This document shows, in pieces, positions 1 to 7,402 of a DNA stretch of 15,380 bases. Source of the stretch: CAZGSG01 sp964528095 (lineage in GTDB: Bacteria > Bacteroidota > Bacteroidia > Chitinophagales > Chitinophagaceae); contig CAZGSG010000126.1 in NCBI GenBank assembly GCA_964528095.1, positions 1-15,380 on the forward strand, written 5' to 3'. Made by a program: the position numbers and the translations under genes. Below the pieces are notes generated by a model. It ran no database searches. It was not told the origin of the DNA and saw only the letters and a list, made by a program, of their open reading frames with translations. How positions within the stretch are numbered: the stretch's first letter is position 1; each line of letters begins with the position of its first letter.

Positions 1-433
1 GCTTCCACCCATGATCACAATCTTCTCGGGGTCGATATTTAATTCCTTTGCATGTTTGATAAGATAGATCAAGGCGCAACGGGTATCTTCAACAGCCGCA
101 GGTGCTGTAGCCTGCCCGGTGAGCCGGTATTCCATGTTAGCTACCGCATACCCCATTTTAAAGAAAGTACTGAAACCGCTTTGCGATTCTTTTACTCCAT
201 GATTCCAGCCGCCGCCATGAATGTTAATAACAACAGGCGAAGGGCCTTTTGCTTTGGGCGCAAGATACAGGTCCATCTTACCTTCCCAGTCTTTTACTTT
301 TGTATATACCACATTGAGCTGTGTGGTGTAACCGGCAGGGTATTCAACGGGTTTGTAAGTTGTCGTATCCGCATCCTGCGAAAAAGAATTCATCGCAGCG
401 CAAATACAGAGGATAAAAAAAAATTTTCTTCAT
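1..433 (-). CDS. Secreted alpha/beta-hydrolase (esterase-like), second tandem copy, 3' part missing, apparent frameshift in signal peptide
   Basis: This is the N-terminal third of an alpha/beta-hydrolase of the BD-FAE / HSL-like esterase type. The oxyanion-hole HGGGW motif is present, and the window ends exactly on the Ser codon (1-3) of an MGGS motif, the predicted nucleophile elbow. By eye it matches the adjacent upstream hydrolase at over half of positions, so the two are tandem paralogs. ATG at 433 starts a good signal peptide (MKKIFF), but nine A bases at 415-423 shift that frame, which stops at 344-346 after 29 codons. The body is open from ATG 393 (MNSFSQ) to the edge. Removing one base of the run gives a continuous MKKIFFILCICAAMNSFSQ leader. 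From 393 alone the protein would lose its export signal. Sequencing error, real mutation and slippage are all possible. Family call is firm; substrate unknown. Confidence 0.75.
415..423. repeat. Nine-base A/T homopolymer breaking a signal-peptide frame
   Basis: Nine consecutive A on the plus strand read as nine T in the hydrolase leader on the minus strand. Eight would fuse the ATG at 433 in frame to the hydrolase body; nine do not. Runs of this length are known sites of polymerase slippage and of sequencing and assembly error, and the sequence alone cannot tell these apart. Confidence 0.85.
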
Positions 434-442
434 ATTTATTAT

Positions 443-1360
443 TTACAATTTGCTATTACTTAATACATTTTCTTTTAGAAAAACAGTGATATCCCTTTTG
501 ATCTCTTCCTGTTTTTCTTTTGAATATCCACCATGACCACCACCCGGGATCGTGATAAAAACATGTTTTACCCCTTCCCTCGTAAGCCTGGCATCGAGCT
601 CAACCGATTGCTGGTAGGGCACCCGGGGATCTGCATCTCCGTGTGATAAAAATACCGGCGGGTTATCCCTGGCAATATACGTGAGTGGTGAAAGTTGCTT
701 TGCAAACTTTGCATCGTCTTTACGTGCACCAAGCCATTCATAGATGGCACCATCTTTCAACACCTGCAAAGAGCCATCTTTACTGGTTGAATATAAAACA
801 GCCGGTGTTGATTGCGCGATAATAGCCGCCACTCGAAACGTCCGGTTGGCAGTATTGCAATCTTTATCGAATGGGTTGTTCGTATTGGCCGTTAAGCCTG
901 CCATCAATGCGAGCTGTGCCCCGGCAGAACTTCCTGCCAATACGATACGGGATACATCAATATGCAATGAATCCGCATGATTGATAAGGTATAGCATAGC
1001 GCAACGAATATCCTCTATGGCAGCAGGTGCCGCGCCTTGCGCACTCAGCCTGTATTCTATATTCGCTACCGCAAACCCCAGTTTGAAATAAGTAGTAAAA
1101 CCACCCTGCGCTTCTTTGCTTCCTTTTCTCCAGGCTCCCCCATGTACATTGATCAGTACCGGCGATGGCTTATCACTAATGGGAGGCAAGTATATATCAG
1201 CCCTGCCCTTCCAGTCACCCACCTGCTTGTACACCACATCCATCTGTTTGGTAAATCCCTCGGGTACAGGTACCGGCTTATTGACCGCCGTAGAATCCTG
1301 TGCCATGACACAGCCCTGCACGATCATCAACAAACACGTATAAAGCCAGTTTTTTATCAT
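443..1360 (-). CDS. Secreted alpha/beta-hydrolase, probable carbohydrate esterase, first tandem copy
   Basis: This complete 305-residue protein is an alpha/beta-hydrolase of the BD-FAE / Abhydrolase_3 group, which contains carbohydrate and feruloyl or acetyl esterases. A signal peptide covers residues 1-20, with likely cleavage after VMA before QDS. The oxyanion motif HGGAW is at 73-77, the nucleophile elbow GSSAG at 143-147 (Ser145), the acid in HGDADPRVP (Asp244) and the His in GGGHGG (His276), giving a full catalytic triad. It sits 17 bases after SusD, and its stop is 9 bases from the next start, a tandem paralog. In a polyuronate locus a plausible job is removing O-acetyl groups from the glycan, for example from bacterial alginate; this is inference, as no residue fixes the substrate. 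A peptidase-like or general esterase role remains possible. Confidence 0.85.
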   Translation of the reverse strand: MIKNWLYTCLLMIVQGCVMAQDSTAVNKPVPVPEGFTKQMDVVYKQVGDWKGRADIYLPPISDKPSPVLINVHGGAWRKGSKEAQGGFTTYFKLGFAVANIEYRLSAQGAAPAAIEDIRCAMLYLINHADSLHIDVSRIVLAGSSAGAQLALMAGLTANTNNPFDKDCNTANRTFRVAAIIAQSTPAVLYSTSKDGSLQVLKDGAIYEWLGARKDDAKFAKQLSPLTYIARDNPPVFLSHGDADPRVPYQQSVELDARLTREGVKHVFITIPGGGHGGYSKEKQEEIKRDITVFLKENVLSNSKL

Positions 1361-1377
1361 ACACGCAATTATGCTAA

Positions 1378-2937
1378 TTAATAACTTGGGTTCTGCTCGA
1401 TGACCAATTGTGTATTTGTGTCGATCTCATGTTGCGGAATCGGCAACAACAACCTGTCCTTCTTTACATAACCCTGCAATTCCGCCAGCGTAGGTGTAGG
1501 CGGCAGGTAGGTACGGTAATGAGAAAAATACTCATCTGCAAAATGATCTTTCATCGATTGTTCCGCTGTAACCGTTGTCATTGTCGTATTAAATCGCAGC
1601 AGATCGAACCAGCGCTGGTTCTCAAAAGCAAACTCTATCCTTCTTTCTGTAGACAATGCCTGTTCGAATTGCGCCACAGATGCGATACTGGTAGTGGTAT
1701 AATCTGCCAGGCCTGCCCTCGGGCGAACGCTATTGAGCAAAGTGATACTTCCTGGTGTATAACCCTGTGCCTCCGCCATCATCAGCAGAATATCCGCATA
1801 GCGCAGAATGGGCCAGTCACTTTCTCCGTCATCTACCAATGTAACAGGGAAAAGGTATTTTTTAACATACCACTTGGCGGCCGTACCGGTACCTGTAACG
1901 CCGATCAGGGTTGGTTTTCTCAAATCACCATTGGTCAGTGTATCCAGTTCGGCTGTAGGATAGTTCAATCCGTCTCCATCACCATTGATGATAGTTGAAC
2001 CTGTTCCAAGAGGAGCGAATGTGTTACCAAAAGGAGAACCAAGACCCAGGCCACCCGCCTTGTAACGGACCGCGAATAATATTTCGCTGTTCATTTCATT
2101 GCCGATAGAAAACACACTGGCATAAGTGCCCTGCAATGAATAACCGCTATTGGTGATCACATCCTGTAGTTGCGTGATCGCGTCTGCTTTCCGGTTGAGG
2201 GTAAGATACACTTTGCCCAGCATCCCCTTGGCAGCCCATCTTGTTGCTCTTCCCAAACTTGCTTTTCCGAGATCTGTAGCAATGGTCTGCGCATAGGTAA
2301 GACCGTTCATGGATGAAGCAGCTGTTACCAGATCTGCTACAATCAATTTATAAATATCGGCTACTGTCGAACGATTGACCGTCTTCGCCTGTGTGGGCGA
2401 AATAGGCTCGTGCACAAGGAATACACCGCCAAACAACCGTACCAGGTTAAAATAATGATATGCCCTGATAAACATCGCTTCACCCGCCAGTTGCTTCCGG
2501 TCTGTCTCCGAAATTGGGATCGTGATCGCGTTAAAAGTAATAACACCCGTTGCCGGATCATACACCACGCCGAGCTTTTGTAATACAATATTGCAATTGC
2601 GGATATTGTTATACGTAGCCAGCCAGTAATTATAGATCTGCTGTTGTGTAGTGGCTGGAATAAACATATCCAAATCACTCAGGTCACGGTTTGCTGATGC
2701 CGTACTGCCGGGAGCGCCCTGTTTGGCGTTATCACTGCGCAGCTCGGTAAACTGCCATTCATTGAATAAAGAACGCTGCATCCCGTTATAACAGCCGGTC
2801 AATCCAGCTTTCACTTCATCCAGATTGGAATAATAGGTTCCGGTACTCAGGTTCGACTGGGGATAAACGTCGATCATCTTGTTGCAACTGAATAATCCCG
2901 CACAGCAAACCAAAAGAAAATAATGTATAAGCTTCAT
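1378..2937 (-). CDS. susD: SusD/RagB-family surface glycan-binding lipoprotein
   Basis: This 519-residue outer-membrane lipoprotein of the SusD/RagB family forms the lid on the SusC transporter and binds oligosaccharide at the cell surface. The leader MKLIHYFLLVCCAGLFSC ends in a lipobox (LFSC, Cys18). The body has TPR-like helices (AGEAMFIRAYHYFNLVRLFG) and a family-typical C-terminus (LLLPIPQHEID then EQNPSY). An in-frame ATG at 3024 would add 29 residues, overlap susC and bury the signal peptide, so the start at 2937 is chosen. It lies 19 bases after the susC stop with an A-rich leader. Pairing with SusC is established for the family. Uronate specificity is inferred from neighbours; no specificity residues can be read by eye. 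Confidence 0.95.
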   Translation of the reverse strand: MKLIHYFLLVCCAGLFSCNKMIDVYPQSNLSTGTYYSNLDEVKAGLTGCYNGMQRSLFNEWQFTELRSDNAKQGAPGSTASANRDLSDLDMFIPATTQQQIYNYWLATYNNIRNCNIVLQKLGVVYDPATGVITFNAITIPISETDRKQLAGEAMFIRAYHYFNLVRLFGGVFLVHEPISPTQAKTVNRSTVADIYKLIVADLVTAASSMNGLTYAQTIATDLGKASLGRATRWAAKGMLGKVYLTLNRKADAITQLQDVITNSGYSLQGTYASVFSIGNEMNSEILFAVRYKAGGLGLGSPFGNTFAPLGTGSTIINGDGDGLNYPTAELDTLTNGDLRKPTLIGVTGTGTAAKWYVKKYLFPVTLVDDGESDWPILRYADILLMMAEAQGYTPGSITLLNSVRPRAGLADYTTTSIASVAQFEQALSTERRIEFAFENQRWFDLLRFNTTMTTVTAEQSMKDHFADEYFSHYRTYLPPTPTLAELQGYVKKDRLLLPIPQHEIDTNTQLVIEQNPSY

Positions 2938-2956
2938 AAATATTTTTTTTGCCGGG

Positions 2957-5900
2957 TTAGAAATTAATATCAAGTCCGAATAAAATAGTCTTAGGCATCG
3001 GGAACCCTCCACGCTGGTAGCCATCTACCGACGGTGTGCTGTAAGGTCCTGTGGTGAACCTTGCTTCAGCATTGATACCACGGTAATTGCTTGCATTATG
3101 GAAGTATAAATTCTGACCGGAGAAATACACCCGCATGGAGCTGATATGAATTGATTTGGTCAGTTTCTGCGGCAGTGTATAACCCACATTCACTTCACGC
3201 AATGCAAAATAAGATGCGTCTTCTACCACATAATCCGTCAGCATCCAGTTAAATCCAATGGTTGAATAAGGTGTCTTACCATCACCGGGAAACATTGGGC
3301 TCAGCCAGCGATCAGTATTGTAATTCTTATTATACCTTTTTGTTTCATTATAGTTAGGGTCGCCATTGATTAACGATCCGCCCTGCACGCCCTGTACAAG
3401 GAAACTCAGGTCAAAATTCCCGTATGTAACATTATTCGTAATGCCCCAGGTGAATTTGGGATAGGGATTGCCGATAACAGTACGGTCATTTGCGTCCAGT
3501 TTATTATCTCCGTTTATATCTACCAGTTTCAATCCCCCGGGAACAAATACATTACTCAGACCACTGGTCAGACCCGCAGCCTGCGCCGCCGTGATCTGTG
3601 CCTGTGATAACCATACGCCATCGGTTTTATAACCGAAGAACTGTACAAGCGGCCCTCCTACCTTATTCAGGTAAAGTTCGGTACGTTCGCCCTGGTTCAG
3701 GAAGAGCGCTTCATCACCCAACTCCAATAGTTTATTTCTATTTGCCGCAAAATTGATAGAAGTAGACCATTTGAAATTTTTTCTCCGGATATTATTGGTA
3801 GTTGCTTCCAATTCAATACCACGGTTCTGTAAGCGCCCGATATTATTCCAGAACTGTGATACGCCGATAAAACCCATCGTTGATTGCTGCAGCAGCAACT
3901 GGTCTGTTTTAGACTGGTACATGTCTACTGAAAAAGAAACAGCGTTATTGAACATGGCCACGTCTATACCGCCGTTGAACTGGAAAGTCCGTTCCCAGGT
4001 AAGGTCGGGATTACCAATGATCGTTGTTGAAGGCACTTGTCCGGGTGCGCTGGTACCCGTCCCCTGTCCATACGGGTAATTAGCGGCATACAACAGATCA
4101 AGCCAGGCAAAATCAAGGATATTATTATTACCCGTAACACCATAGCTGCCTCTTAATTTCAGCGTGTTCAACCAACTGATATTATCCAGGAACTTCTCTT
4201 CTGTAAGTACCCATCCCAATGAAACGGATGGGAAAAGCCCCCATTTCTGTCCGGGTCCGAATTTGGAACTACCATCTGTGCGCAGGCTTGTAGACAAAAG
4301 ATATTTATTCTTATAACTATAGATCAAACGTCCTAAATAAGAAAGCAATCCTATCTGGTTCTTATTATTGTATGTCGCTTCTTTTGACTGATCGATCTGC
4401 AAAGCCGTGTTCAGCGTAGGAATATTGTCGCTGGGGAAATCAAGACCCGTTGTTTGCTCATTGGTGATCCTGGTCTTTTGTGCTGTAAAGCCAGCCAGGA
4501 GATTGAATGAATGATCCTTTATCTGTTTATTATAGGTAAATGTATTTTCAGAAAGCAGGTCTACAAAAAGCCGGTTTGTATAAACGCCTTTGTTCACATC
4601 ACCATCCCTGTTTGAATTTCTTTTTGCAAAATCAACTGCTGTGGAATAGTTGAGATACACACTTCCCAGTGTTTTAAAATCAAGGCCGGGCAAAATGTTG
4701 ATGGTAATATCACCGGAACTTTGCATCCTGTAATCGTTAGATGTAATGGTCCTGGTTTCCATCACTGATTTAGGCGTATTATTCGCTGTATTAAAAGGAT
4801 CAAGCGGGCCCGTGCTCGTATACAAACTTCCGTCCGGCATCAGTCCACTGTAATTTCTTCCGTTGAAATGTCTTGCCTGCACAAAATCACCTGCTTTTAT
4901 ATTAGCCCATAAAGGATTCTGATTTACAAAAGCGGCTGTAGCATCCGTATAACGAACAGGAAGAAAAGACTGGAAACGTACAAAATCGATATACCCTACA
5001 GAAGGCCGCTCTCTTTTTATATAAGAAGGGTTCAGGTTGAAGGATGCTTTTATCCGTTTTCCCAGATTCGCGTCCAGTTTGGTGCGCAGGTTGAAACGAT
5101 CGTATTCACTATGATACATCAATCCCTGGTCTTTTTGATAGGCACCGGATATAAAATATTTTACCTGCTTGGTACCCCCTGAAATATTCAATAACAGGTT
5201 ACGTACAGTCGCGTTCCGCAATGCCTCACTCTGCCAGTCGGTGGCCTGTCCGCCGAGTATTGTATTTTCAATTATATAGGCGGCTCTTTCATTATTGGCA
5301 ATAATACCAGTTCCCGTGGGCGGGGTAATACTGGGATCCTTTGCTTTTAATGATGCTTCGTAGAATAAAAGATTGGTATACTCCGAAGTGGTCATCATCG
5401 GGTATCTTTCGTAAGCTGTCTTGGACCCGTTCGAAAACTTGAATGCATACTTTGGCTTTTCCGACTTACCACTTTTTGTTGTAATAAGTATAACCCCATT
5501 CGCGCCCCTGGATCCGTAGATAGCTGCCGAAGCCGCGTCTTTCAATACTTCCACAGATTCCACATCCGCCATATTCACAAAAGAAAGACCATCCGGTATC
5601 GGTTGTCCATCCACCACAACCAGCGGACTGGCATTGGCATTGATAGAACTCAATCCCCTTACCTGTATCTTGGGATCTGCTCCAGCCTCTGAACTGATAT
5701 TCTGCACCTGCACACCCGCGATCTTTCCCTGCAATGCCTGGTCAAGCCTCGACACAGGAGCCTCGTCCAGCTTTTCATTTTTATATTTGGAAATAGCGCC
5801 GGTCAAATGCGATTTCTTTTGTGTACCATAACCTATCACTACTACTTCATTCAGATCAGCAGGTGTTGGTATCAATGATACATCGATCGTTGTTTTATTG

Positions 5901-6160
5901 GCGATACTGATCGTTTGCGTGTTAAAACCCACATACGAAAAGATAAGCGTTGATGCGTCCTTGTCTATGACAATAGAGTAAGTGCCATCATCCCTTGTGG
6001 CAACCCCCGCTTTTTGTTTATCCGCAAGAATATTAACGCCCACCAGCGGTTCATTCGTAGCCACATTGATCACCTTACCCGTGATCGTTTTCTTTTGCGC
6101 CATTGCAACACCACTCGCAAGCAGGAGCAGGAAGAAGAGCAAGCATCGTAATTTTTTCAT
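2957..6160 (-). CDS. susC: SusC/RagA-family TonB-dependent oligosaccharide transporter
   Basis: This 1067-residue outer-membrane beta-barrel imports oligosaccharides using TonB energy. A signal peptide covers residues 1-21 (cleavage after AMA). A carboxypeptidase-D-regulatory-like N-terminal extension spans about 24-100, followed by a TonB-box-like segment (EVVVIGYGTQKK, 105-116), a plug domain at about 117-232 and the barrel to the C-terminus (ILFGLDINF, ending in Phe). Signature stretches are VRGLSSINANASPLVVVDG and AIYGSRGANGVILITTKSG. Length and order fit the family. It starts 27 bases after the PL38-like gene and is followed by susD at 19 bases. Placement behind the lyases and transporter rather than at the operon head is less usual. 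The cargo is probably alginate or other uronate oligosaccharides, inferred from context. Confidence 0.97.
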   Translation of the reverse strand: MKKLRCLLFFLLLLASGVAMAQKKTITGKVINVATNEPLVGVNILADKQKAGVATRDDGTYSIVIDKDASTLIFSYVGFNTQTISIANKTTIDVSLIPTPADLNEVVVIGYGTQKKSHLTGAISKYKNEKLDEAPVSRLDQALQGKIAGVQVQNISSEAGADPKIQVRGLSSINANASPLVVVDGQPIPDGLSFVNMADVESVEVLKDAASAAIYGSRGANGVILITTKSGKSEKPKYAFKFSNGSKTAYERYPMMTTSEYTNLLFYEASLKAKDPSITPPTGTGIIANNERAAYIIENTILGGQATDWQSEALRNATVRNLLLNISGGTKQVKYFISGAYQKDQGLMYHSEYDRFNLRTKLDANLGKRIKASFNLNPSYIKRERPSVGYIDFVRFQSFLPVRYTDATAAFVNQNPLWANIKAGDFVQARHFNGRNYSGLMPDGSLYTSTGPLDPFNTANNTPKSVMETRTITSNDYRMQSSGDITINILPGLDFKTLGSVYLNYSTAVDFAKRNSNRDGDVNKGVYTNRLFVDLLSENTFTYNKQIKDHSFNLLAGFTAQKTRITNEQTTGLDFPSDNIPTLNTALQIDQSKEATYNNKNQIGLLSYLGRLIYSYKNKYLLSTSLRTDGSSKFGPGQKWGLFPSVSLGWVLTEEKFLDNISWLNTLKLRGSYGVTGNNNILDFAWLDLLYAANYPYGQGTGTSAPGQVPSTTIIGNPDLTWERTFQFNGGIDVAMFNNAVSFSVDMYQSKTDQLLLQQSTMGFIGVSQFWNNIGRLQNRGIELEATTNNIRRKNFKWSTSINFAANRNKLLELGDEALFLNQGERTELYLNKVGGPLVQFFGYKTDGVWLSQAQITAAQAAGLTSGLSNVFVPGGLKLVDINGDNKLDANDRTVIGNPYPKFTWGITNNVTYGNFDLSFLVQGVQGGSLINGDPNYNETKRYNKNYNTDRWLSPMFPGDGKTPYSTIGFNWMLTDYVVEDASYFALREVNVGYTLPQKLTKSIHISSMRVYFSGQNLYFHNASNYRGINAEARFTTGPYSTPSVDGYQRGGFPMPKTILFGLDINF

Positions 6161-6187
6161 AATCGCAGTTTAATATTTAGAAATCGT

Positions 6188-7399
6188 TTAGTATAAAAGT
6201 TGAATACGTAACCGTCCACCGGAGTCTGCAGCGACTGTGCGTACAGCCGCCGTACATTTTTTACAATCATAATGAATACCGGCCTCCATTAATAAAGGAT
6301 ACCCGTCCTCATAGTCAAAGTCCTTGATCTGCGGGCCTTCCCATTTTTTTTCTTTCATTAAATAAGGGGCCAGCACGGCTATCCCTTTTTTTAATGATTT
6401 GCCGGAAGGACTGGTATAGTTCCAGCAATCTATTTCCATCTTATCAGCCATCTGCGCAATGGTAAAAAAAGCGTTCATCGCAAAAGCCGTATAATGAAGG
6501 GAGATTGTTCTTTCCATTTCTTTTGGAAATTTCCCGGCATCGTCCATTTGTTTATCCAGGCGGCTGAGCGCGTTTGTTACTATCTTTTTTGCCTGCTCCT
6601 GGTTACGGGTAAATAATGCTAATGATAAACGCACAGCATCGTACCAGGCTCCATGATTGTTCGGCGCATCCATTTCATCCCGTCCATTCACACTTGTTTG
6701 CATCCAGTTAAGATAATCAGCGAACCATGTCTGCATGCCCTGCTGATCTTTTGCAGACCAATAGCCGGAGGAATTAAGGAGACCAATTGCGTCCGTCAGT
6801 TTTATAAAATGCCGGGAGTCGATGATACCAGCGCCTCGCCCGGTATTGCTTCCCTTGATAGCCTGGGAAAAATCGAGATTAGGGTTCATACGTGTAGCTG
6901 TATCGAGAAACCAGACCCGGAGCAATGTTGCCGCATGTTCGACATACTTATTCTCTCCTGAGAAATAATAGGCCAGTGATAAGGTGCTCACCACTTCACA
7001 AAGCTTTGGCATGTATTCCTTGTCCTTATATTCCTTTACCTCCGGATTGGTTTGCCCGTCCTTTCTCATATAAGGCAACCCGCCGGGTTTAGAGGGGTCA
7101 GGCCAGTGATAAGGTGCCAGGCTCATATAGTCATGCCGGTTACCGCTGGGTGGCAGGTTCTTTTTTTCCATTACGCTCACCGGGCCAAATGCCAGCCCTT
7201 TATCCGCGTCTTTTAATAAAGATTGATAGGCCGGCATGATTGAAGCATCTTTTAGATTGATGCGGCTTTTATTTTTTTCCAGCGATCGCAGATTCAATGT
7301 AAACAGCACAGGCTTTCCTGGCTGACCATTGGCATAGGTCAATGAAACAGCAAACACTGTCAATAAAATAAAAAGAATTGTTTTCCTGGTCATACTCAT
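6188..7399 (-). CDS. Secreted alginate/glucuronan lyase, (alpha/alpha) barrel, PL38-like
   Basis: This 403-residue enzyme has a signal peptide at about 1-23 (cleavage near TYA/NG) and belongs to the alginate-lyase (alpha/alpha)-barrel group (PF05426-like). The segment SGNRHDYMSLAPYHWPDP at 85-102 fits PL38 better than PL5. Probable catalytic residues are Asn248 and His249 in NNHGAWYDA, then Arg297 and Tyr303 in ERTISLHYTAF, as expected for Tyr/His beta-elimination. PL38 members cleave alginate or glucuronan, so the polymer is set by context. There is no C-terminal T9SS domain; after export it is probably periplasmic or released. The start is three bases after the stop of the large repeat protein (TAA CAA ATG), suggesting coupled translation; a second ATG two codons in is an equally good start. 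Family call is strong, exact family number less so. Confidence 0.88.
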   Translation of the reverse strand: MSMTRKTILFILLTVFAVSLTYANGQPGKPVLFTLNLRSLEKNKSRINLKDASIMPAYQSLLKDADKGLAFGPVSVMEKKNLPPSGNRHDYMSLAPYHWPDPSKPGGLPYMRKDGQTNPEVKEYKDKEYMPKLCEVVSTLSLAYYFSGENKYVEHAATLLRVWFLDTATRMNPNLDFSQAIKGSNTGRGAGIIDSRHFIKLTDAIGLLNSSGYWSAKDQQGMQTWFADYLNWMQTSVNGRDEMDAPNNHGAWYDAVRLSLALFTRNQEQAKKIVTNALSRLDKQMDDAGKFPKEMERTISLHYTAFAMNAFFTIAQMADKMEIDCWNYTSPSGKSLKKGIAVLAPYLMKEKKWEGPQIKDFDYEDGYPLLMEAGIHYDCKKCTAAVRTVAADSGGRLRIQLLY

Positions 7400-7402
7400 T
7401 TG

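Noticed and set aside
52..489. Plus-strand open frame opposite the truncated hydrolase
   Set aside because: It has a Cys/Arg/Phe-rich composition with no domain, and it lies antisense to a clearly homologous hydrolase. It is a shadow frame.
2938..3024. Upstream in-frame ATG extending SusD by 29 residues
   Set aside because: It would overlap susC and place a polar stretch before a perfect lipoprotein signal peptide; the start at 2937 is preferred.
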